This document shows, one piece after another, positions 5,546-9,863 of a stretch of 9,863 bases of DNA. Source of the DNA: Acidobacteriota bacterium (GTDB taxonomy: Bacteria > Acidobacteriota > Terriglobia > Terriglobales > Acidobacteriaceae); contig JAJXYW010000161.1 in NCBI GenBank assembly GCA_021780415.1, positions 1 to 9,863 on the forward strand, read 5' to 3'. Numbering within the stretch: position 1 is the first letter of the stretch; every line of letters begins with the position of its first letter. The notes below the pieces were generated by a model. That model was not told where the DNA came from. It did no database searches and worked only from the letters and a program-made list of their open reading frames with translations. Made by a program: the position numbers and the translations under genes.

Positions 5546-8500
5546 TTAGTCGTCGTCGCCGTACTCGATCTGGTCCTCGACATCGTGGTCAATGACGCGG
5601 GTGTCAATGGAGAGCAGCGGGAGGTTCTGCTTCCGGAGTTGCTCGTTGATGGCGTTGAGATTGGTGGCCTTGACGGCTTTCCACTCGTCCAGCAGCGCTG
5701 GGAGCGGTTGGGCGATGTCGTGCTCGGCGGTGATCTGGGCTGCGGTTGGAGCGGCGTCGGCGTTCTGGATGGAGTGCTCGAGCCGAGCCAGTTGCGTGCG
5801 CACGGAGTCCAGCGTTGCAGGTCCGGCGGGACCGCGGCGTCCACCCTCTTCGTCGCTTTCAGCCCCAGCGATCTTGTCCAGTTTGGCCTCGAGTTCGGCG
5901 GCGGCGGCGTGCGAGACCTTCGAGTCGGGAGCGTCGAGCTGGCCGCGCAGCACGGTGATCTCGTGGAGCGCGCGCGTTGCCAGGAGCATCTCGTCGTACA
6001 TGGTCTTCGAGGTTTCGAACTGCTGCGCGAGGTCGAAGCGCGAGGTTTTGACGCGCGGGTCCATGACGATGGTCAGAGGCTGGCTGAGCGTCTTCCCGCC
6101 GGCGATCAGCCGCACGGTGTAGGCGCCGGGCATCACCCACGGCGAAGAGGAGACAGCGGGCGTGTCGTGCGGGATGGCAGCGTCGTCGTCGGGGCCGGTG
6201 GACATGCCCGGGACCTGCGGGTAGTGCATGTCCCAGAGGAAGCGATGCTGTCCGTGCCCGGCGGAGAGGATGCGCGGCGGGCGCGCCCACAGCGTCGGGT
6301 CGGGGTAGCGCGGATCGAGCGGCGGCACCGGGTCCGTGCTCTTGAACTCGACGATGATGCTGCCGTGGCTGTCGAGGACCTGCAGCGTGACGGGGCCGGA
6401 GATGTTGGGGCCGAGGTAGTAGTCGATCATGGCGCCGTCGGGCGGGTTCTGGCCCGTGGCCATGTCGGGCGGCCAGGGCGTAGGCGGATTCATGTCGTTG
6501 CGCACGCGGACGGTGGTCTGCGGAGCGAAGAGGACCGCGTCTTCAGCGGCGAGTTTCGATGCTGTGAGCGCGGCGATCTGGCGTAGCGGCGTGACGTTGT
6601 CGAGGATCATGAAGCCGCGTCCGTGCGTGCCTGCGACCAGATCATCGCCCTTGACGGTGAGGTCGCGGACGGAGGCGGCAGGCATGTTGAGGCGGAGGGA
6701 TTGCCAGTGGTCACCGTCATCGAAGGAGACGTAGACCTGCGTCTCGGAGCCAGCGTAGAGCAGGCCCTTCTGCTTCGGGTCTTCGCGGATGGTGCTGGTC
6801 GCGGCGCCGTTGGGGATGCCGTTGTTGATCTCAGTCCAGCTCTTGCCGCCGTCGTGGGTGCGGAAGAGGTGCGGGCGCATGTCGTCGAGCCGCAGCGTGT
6901 TGATGGCGGCGTAGGCGGTGAGCGCGTCGAAGTGCCCGGCGTCCATGTTGAAGACTTTCCAGAAGGGCTTCATTGCAGGAGGCGTGACGTTCGACCAGTG
7001 AGCTCCGCCGTCGGCGGTGGTCCAGATGAGTCCGTCATCGGTGCCAGCCCAGATGCGCTCGATGTTGAGCGGCGAGAGGCCGAGCGCGTAGATCACGCCG
7101 CGGCGAATTGTCGTGGCCGTGGGCGAGTCCTTGTAGGTGTCGAGCGTGGAGGGCAGAGCGTAGCTTTCGCGGGTGAGGTCGGGCGAGATCTGCTTCCATT
7201 GTTTGCCGCCGTCGCGCGTGAGCCAGAGCGTGTTGGTGGCGAAGTAGAGGTCGTGCAAATCGATGGGCGAGAACTGTAGCGGCTCAGTGCGCAGCACGCG
7301 ATAGCTGCGCAACGGGCTGGGCTCGACGTCCTGCACCTGGCCGGTGCGGCGATCATAGCGCGTGACCTTGCCGCCGTAGACGATGTCGGGGTCAAGCGGG
7401 TCGGGCGCGGCGTAACCGTACTCCTCGATGCCGACGGGATGCCAGTCGTGGAACGTGATGCGGCCGTCATTGCTGCGGCTGGCGACGCAGGCGGACCCGC
7501 TATCCTGCTGGCCGCCGCAGACGCGATAGGGAAAGGCGTTGTCGGTGGTGACGTGGTACATCTGCGCGGTGGGCTGGTTGTACCACTGGCCCCAACTCCG
7601 GCCGCCGTTCACGGTGACGATGGCGCCCTGATCGCTGGTGAGGGCGACGATGCGAGTGTCGTTGGGATTGATGTAGACGTTCTGGTAGTCGTCGCCGCCG
7701 GGCGAGCCGCGGAAGCCGGTCCATGTTCTGCCGGCGTCGGTGGACTTCCAGGTGACGATGCTGGCGACGTAGAGCGTGTTGGGATCTTTGGGGTCAACGA
7801 CGGGGACGGGGAGATCGCCGCCGCCGATGCGTTCCTCGGGGCGGGTGTCGTGGTCTGGGGCGTGGACCCAGGTGCTGCCACCGTCGTCGGAGCGATAGAG
7901 TCCGACGCGGCGACCGTAAGCGGCTTCGATATAGATGCGGTTGGAGTCAGTGGGCGAGATGGTGAGGTTCACCTGCTCGATGCCGTCGGGGAGGCCGCCG
8001 CCGGTGATCTTCTTCCACGTGTCGCCGCCGTCGGAGGAGCGGAAGAGGCCGCCGCCGGTGCCCTGCCACGAGCCGTTCTCCCATGGGCCTTCCTGGCGCT
8101 GCCACATGCCGGCGAAGACGATGTTGGGATGCTGCGGATCGATGCGCACCTCGGAGGCGCCGGTCTTGTCGTCGACGAAGAGCACGCGCTTGAAGGTTGC
8201 GCCGCCGTCGGTGGACTTGTAGAGGCCGCGCTCATTGTTGGGGCCATACGGATGCCCCTCGGCAGCGACGAAGACGATGTTGGCGTTGGTGGGATCGACG
8301 GCGAGCTGGCCGATCTGCTGCGTGTCGCGAAGGCCGAGATGCGTCCAGGTCTTGCCTGCGTCGGTGGACTTGTAGACGCCGTCGCCGGTGGAGAGGTCGG
8401 GGCGGGCGAGGCCCTCGCCGCTGCCGACGTAGATGATGCTGGGGTCGGTGGGTGCGACAGCGATGGCGCCGATGGAGCCGGTGGGCTCGGCGTCCCACAG

Positions 8501-8758
8501 GCTGTGCCAGGTTTCGCCCGCGTCGGTGGTCTTGAAGACGCCGCCGCCGACGGCTCCGATGTAGAAGGTGGAGGGCTCGGTTGGAACTCCGGCGAGCGCG
8601 CGCGTGCGTCCGGCGCGCATGGGGCCGATCTCGCGCCAGCGCATGGCAGAGAAGAGTTGCGAAGAGGGCGCGATTGCCTGAGCAGGCGTTTGGGCAACAC
8701 TCGCGCCAACTCCCATGAGCATGACGGAGAGAGATGCGATACGGACGTAGAGTTTCAC
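5546..8758 (-). CDS. Secreted BNR/sortilin-like beta-propeller protein, 1070 residues
   Basis: This gene encodes a large exported protein of the bacterial BNR-repeat (sortilin/Vps10-like) group, often labelled glycosyl hydrolase, although the sialidase FRIP motif is not seen. A signal peptide covers residues 1 to about 23 (MKLYVRIASLSVMLMGVGAS then VAQ). Eleven Asp-box motifs of the S/T-x-D-x-G-x-T-W type follow at 76-84, 130-138, 181-189, 240-248, 289-297, 338-346, 381-389, 513-521, 580-588, 633-641 and 677-685, the mark of a multi-bladed propeller. GGQQDSGS (415-422) resembles a conserved loop of the group and is flanked by Cys414 and Cys424. The propeller ends near 720 (GTHGRGFMILD). After it come a beta-sandwich-like region (to about 895, with PGAYTVRLIAGGK), a helical region and an acidic end, YGDDD. 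The GTG start is chosen because AGGAG stands 5 nt upstream and a signal peptide follows directly; the frame stays open 150 codons further but yields no sensible protein. A divergent paralogue begins 176 bp away. Its probable role is a binding scaffold; the ligand is unknown. Confidence 0.9.
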   Translation of the reverse strand: MKLYVRIASLSVMLMGVGASVAQTPAQAIAPSSQLFSAMRWREIGPMRAGRTRALAGVPTEPSTFYIGAVGGGVFKTTDAGETWHSLWDAEPTGSIGAIAVAPTDPSIIYVGSGEGLARPDLSTGDGVYKSTDAGKTWTHLGLRDTQQIGQLAVDPTNANIVFVAAEGHPYGPNNERGLYKSTDGGATFKRVLFVDDKTGASEVRIDPQHPNIVFAGMWQRQEGPWENGSWQGTGGGLFRSSDGGDTWKKITGGGLPDGIEQVNLTISPTDSNRIYIEAAYGRRVGLYRSDDGGSTWVHAPDHDTRPEERIGGGDLPVPVVDPKDPNTLYVASIVTWKSTDAGRTWTGFRGSPGGDDYQNVYINPNDTRIVALTSDQGAIVTVNGGRSWGQWYNQPTAQMYHVTTDNAFPYRVCGGQQDSGSACVASRSNDGRITFHDWHPVGIEEYGYAAPDPLDPDIVYGGKVTRYDRRTGQVQDVEPSPLRSYRVLRTEPLQFSPIDLHDLYFATNTLWLTRDGGKQWKQISPDLTRESYALPSTLDTYKDSPTATTIRRGVIYALGLSPLNIERIWAGTDDGLIWTTADGGAHWSNVTPPAMKPFWKVFNMDAGHFDALTAYAAINTLRLDDMRPHLFRTHDGGKSWTEINNGIPNGAATSTIREDPKQKGLLYAGSETQVYVSFDDGDHWQSLRLNMPAASVRDLTVKGDDLVAGTHGRGFMILDNVTPLRQIAALTASKLAAEDAVLFAPQTTVRVRNDMNPPTPWPPDMATGQNPPDGAMIDYYLGPNISGPVTLQVLDSHGSIIVEFKSTDPVPPLDPRYPDPTLWARPPRILSAGHGQHRFLWDMHYPQVPGMSTGPDDDAAIPHDTPAVSSSPWVMPGAYTVRLIAGGKTLSQPLTIVMDPRVKTSRFDLAQQFETSKTMYDEMLLATRALHEITVLRGQLDAPDSKVSHAAAAELEAKLDKIAGAESDEEGGRRGPAGPATLDSVRTQLARLEHSIQNADAAPTAAQITAEHDIAQPLPALLDEWKAVKATNLNAINEQLRKQNLPLLSIDTRVIDHDVEDQIEYGDDD

Positions 8759-8763
8759 AACGA

Positions 8764-8768
8764 CTCCT
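8764..8768 (-). promoter_or_regulatory. Ribosome binding site fixing the GTG start of the 1070-residue BNR gene
   Basis: AGGAG on the minus strand lies 5 nt upstream of the GTG at 8758-8756. No in-frame ATG with a comparable site exists near the signal peptide start, and the next in-frame ATGs fall inside the hydrophobic core. This decides the start against a 5'-extended frame reaching 9208. Confidence 0.8.
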
Positions 8769-8847
8769 GAATTTCTGCGAGATGCGTTAGGTCGAACGGA
8801 CGAGAGGCCTGGAGAGAAAGACGCAGCGTGAGGGCGTCTGAGCTCAG

Positions 8848-8866
8848 CGTGCGGCCTTTTCGCACG
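8848..8866. other. Perfect inverted repeat in the divergent BNR promoter region
   Basis: CGTGCG and CGCACG are separated by a 7-nt GCCTTTT spacer, roughly midway between the two divergent start codons. It could be an operator half-site pair or a hairpin in the minus-strand leader. With 6-bp arms in GC-rich DNA it may also be accidental. Confidence 0.3.
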
Positions 8867-8896
8867 GCCACTCGTCCCAATAGTGAACCTCTCCAA

Positions 8897-8904
8897 CTTA
8901 TACT
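8897..8904. promoter_or_regulatory. Overlapping divergent -10 elements between the two BNR genes
   Basis: On the plus strand TATACT (8899-8904) matches the -10 consensus at five of six positions and would start transcription near 8911, about 24 nt before the ATG at 8935. On the minus strand TATAAG (8902-8897) also matches at five of six and would give the GTG-start gene a leader of about 130 nt. Neither has a recognisable -35 at 17 nt. If both are used, the two genes could not be initiated at the same moment. Confidence 0.35.
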
Positions 8905-8934
8905 GACTTTCACCATATTTCGAGGACCCTGCCC

Positions 8935-9863
8935 ATGATGCCTTCGTTTCTTCGGTCTGTACTGATGATCTCTCTTTGCGCTGTCTCGATTCCATGTGTT
9001 GCCACAAACGGTCAGACGGGGAGTCCGGCGCAAGCCCAGGCCGGGGAGGTTCCCGCTGCGGTGCTCGCGGGCTTGCAGTGGAGAGATGTGGGCCCGATGC
9101 GCGGCGGGCGATCGTTTGCCGTGGCGGGTGTGGCCAGCCAGCCGGATACGTTCTACACGGGGTCGGTGGGTGGCGGTGTGTGGAAGACGGGAAACTCTGG
9201 ACGTACATGGAGTCCGATAGCGGATCAGGGCATTCCTATTGGCTCCATCGGCGCGATTGCGGTTGCTCCTTCCAATCCCAGCGTCGTCTACGTCGGCACG
9301 GGTGAGCCGGATATCCGCGGGCAGCACTCCTATGGCATCGGGATGTACAAGTCCACGGACGCGGGCAAAACGTGGACGCACATTGGGCTGGAGAACAGCC
9401 AGCACATCGGGCGTGTCGTGGTGGATCCGGCCAATCCTGATCGTGTGTTTGTGGCCGTGCTCGGCCACGCGTACGACGCGAATCCCGAGCGCGGTGTCTA
9501 CCGCTCCCTCGATGGAGGAGCGCACTGGACGAAGGTGCTGTCGAACACCGCAGACCCGGAGAATGTGGGCGCGATCGACCTTGCACTCGACCCGAAGAAC
9601 CCGCGCGTGCTGTATGCGTCGTTGTGGGCGACGCGCAGGCCGCCGTGGGCTGTCTATGCGCCGTCGTATATGCCCGGGAGTGGGTTGTACAAGTCGACCG
9701 ACGGCGGTGATCACTGGACGAAGTTGAGCGGCGGCCTGCCGACGGATGCGTATGTCGGCAAGATCGGCATCGCCGTGGCGCCGAGCAATCCCAATCGCGT
9801 GTGGGCCGTGGTGGATGACATTGGAGCGACGCACGCACCGTCGTATCTGGTGAAGAAAGAGAC
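8935..9863 (+). CDS. Secreted BNR/sortilin-like beta-propeller protein, N-terminal part (paralogue of the divergent gene)
   Basis: This frame is open for 309 codons and leaves the window at 9863 without a stop, so the C-terminal part is missing. The first ATG (8935) has GAGGA (8922-8926) 8 nt upstream; the ATG at 8938 is a less well spaced alternative. A signal peptide covers about residues 1-27 (hydrophobic SVLMISLCAVSIPCVA then TNGQ). Asp-box motifs occur at 84-92 (degenerate, Asn for Asp), 139-147, 190-198 and 253-261. The opening LQWRDVGPMRGGRSFAVAGV matches MRWREIGPMRAGRTRALAGV of the divergent neighbour, and GSIGAIAVAP and YKSTDAGKTWTH are identical in the two. Both proteins therefore derive from one ancestral gene and now stand head to head. 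Family members are commonly around 1000 residues, so roughly two thirds may lie beyond the window. The ligand is unknown. Confidence 0.9.
   Translation, partial: MMPSFLRSVLMISLCAVSIPCVATNGQTGSPAQAQAGEVPAAVLAGLQWRDVGPMRGGRSFAVAGVASQPDTFYTGSVGGGVWKTGNSGRTWSPIADQGIPIGSIGAIAVAPSNPSVVYVGTGEPDIRGQHSYGIGMYKSTDAGKTWTHIGLENSQHIGRVVVDPANPDRVFVAVLGHAYDANPERGVYRSLDGGAHWTKVLSNTADPENVGAIDLALDPKNPRVLYASLWATRRPPWAVYAPSYMPGSGLYKSTDGGDHWTKLSGGLPTDAYVGKIGIAVAPSNPNRVWAVVDDIGATHAPSYLVKKE

Noticed and set aside
5546..8758. Sialidase activity for the BNR protein
   Set aside because: Asp boxes alone do not make a sialidase; I see no FRIP motif or arginine triad, and the layout fits sortilin-like propellers better.
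7439..8770. 443-residue plus-strand open frame inside the BNR gene
   Set aside because: It is antisense to a gene with eleven recognisable Asp boxes; its Gly/Ala/Val/Asp-rich translation is the usual antisense product of GC-rich coding DNA. The frames at 5585-6586 and 6623-7279 are rejected for the same reason.
8824..8851. Direct repeat CAGCGTG, two copies 21 bp apart in the divergent BNR intergenic region
   Set aside because: Two helical turns of spacing is suggestive, but one repeated 7-mer in 176 bp of GC-rich DNA is expected by chance.
8755..9834. 359-residue minus-strand open frame opposite the second BNR gene
   Set aside because: It is antisense to a clear propeller coding sequence, and its translation is rich in Arg and His and lacks motifs.

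Overview
The window comes from a GC-rich bacterial chromosome and holds five protein-coding genes, two of them cut by the window edges. I saw no tRNA, rRNA, CRISPR array, insertion sequence or phage gene. The gene set suggests an Acidobacteriota member of the Acidobacteriaceae type (Granulicella, Terriglobus or Edaphobacter relatives): a large secreted sedolisin with bacterial Ig-like domains and an unusual hydrophobic C-terminal insert, long secreted BNR/sortilin-like propeller proteins, and a stand-alone class II ribonucleotide reductase. This assignment rests on family knowledge, not on a marker gene.

Layout. Bases 1-990 (minus) encode the first 330 residues of NrdJ, the B12-dependent ribonucleotide reductase. 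Bases 991-1557 are non-coding and hold the likely nrdJ promoter, an NrdR-like palindrome between its -35 and -10, and a leader of roughly 220 nt. Bases 1558-4494 (minus) encode a complete 978-residue S53 peptidase with signal peptide, propeptide, catalytic domain and Ig-like tail. Bases 4495-4854 are a divergent intergenic region in which the hexamer GGTCGC occurs four times. Bases 4855-5457 (plus) encode an exported YceI-family protein, followed by a strong hairpin terminator shared with the convergent gene. Bases 5546-8758 (minus) encode a 1070-residue secreted BNR/sortilin-like propeller protein with a GTG start. A 176-bp gap separates it from a divergent paralogue starting at 8935 (plus), which runs off the right edge.

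How the genes relate. Only NrdJ acts in the cytoplasm (deoxyribonucleotide synthesis). The other four products carry export signals and probably act in the periplasm, envelope or outside the cell: acid-active proteolysis (S53), binding of a lipid-like ligand (YceI) and protein-protein or ligand-binding scaffolds (the two propellers). No multi-gene operon is visible; each gene seems to have its own promoter region. I found no convincing new biological system. The points most worth checking are the Ig domain split by a membrane/lipobox insert in the peptidase, the putative NrdR operator, the repeated hexamer upstream of the YceI gene, and the head-to-head BNR paralogue pair.
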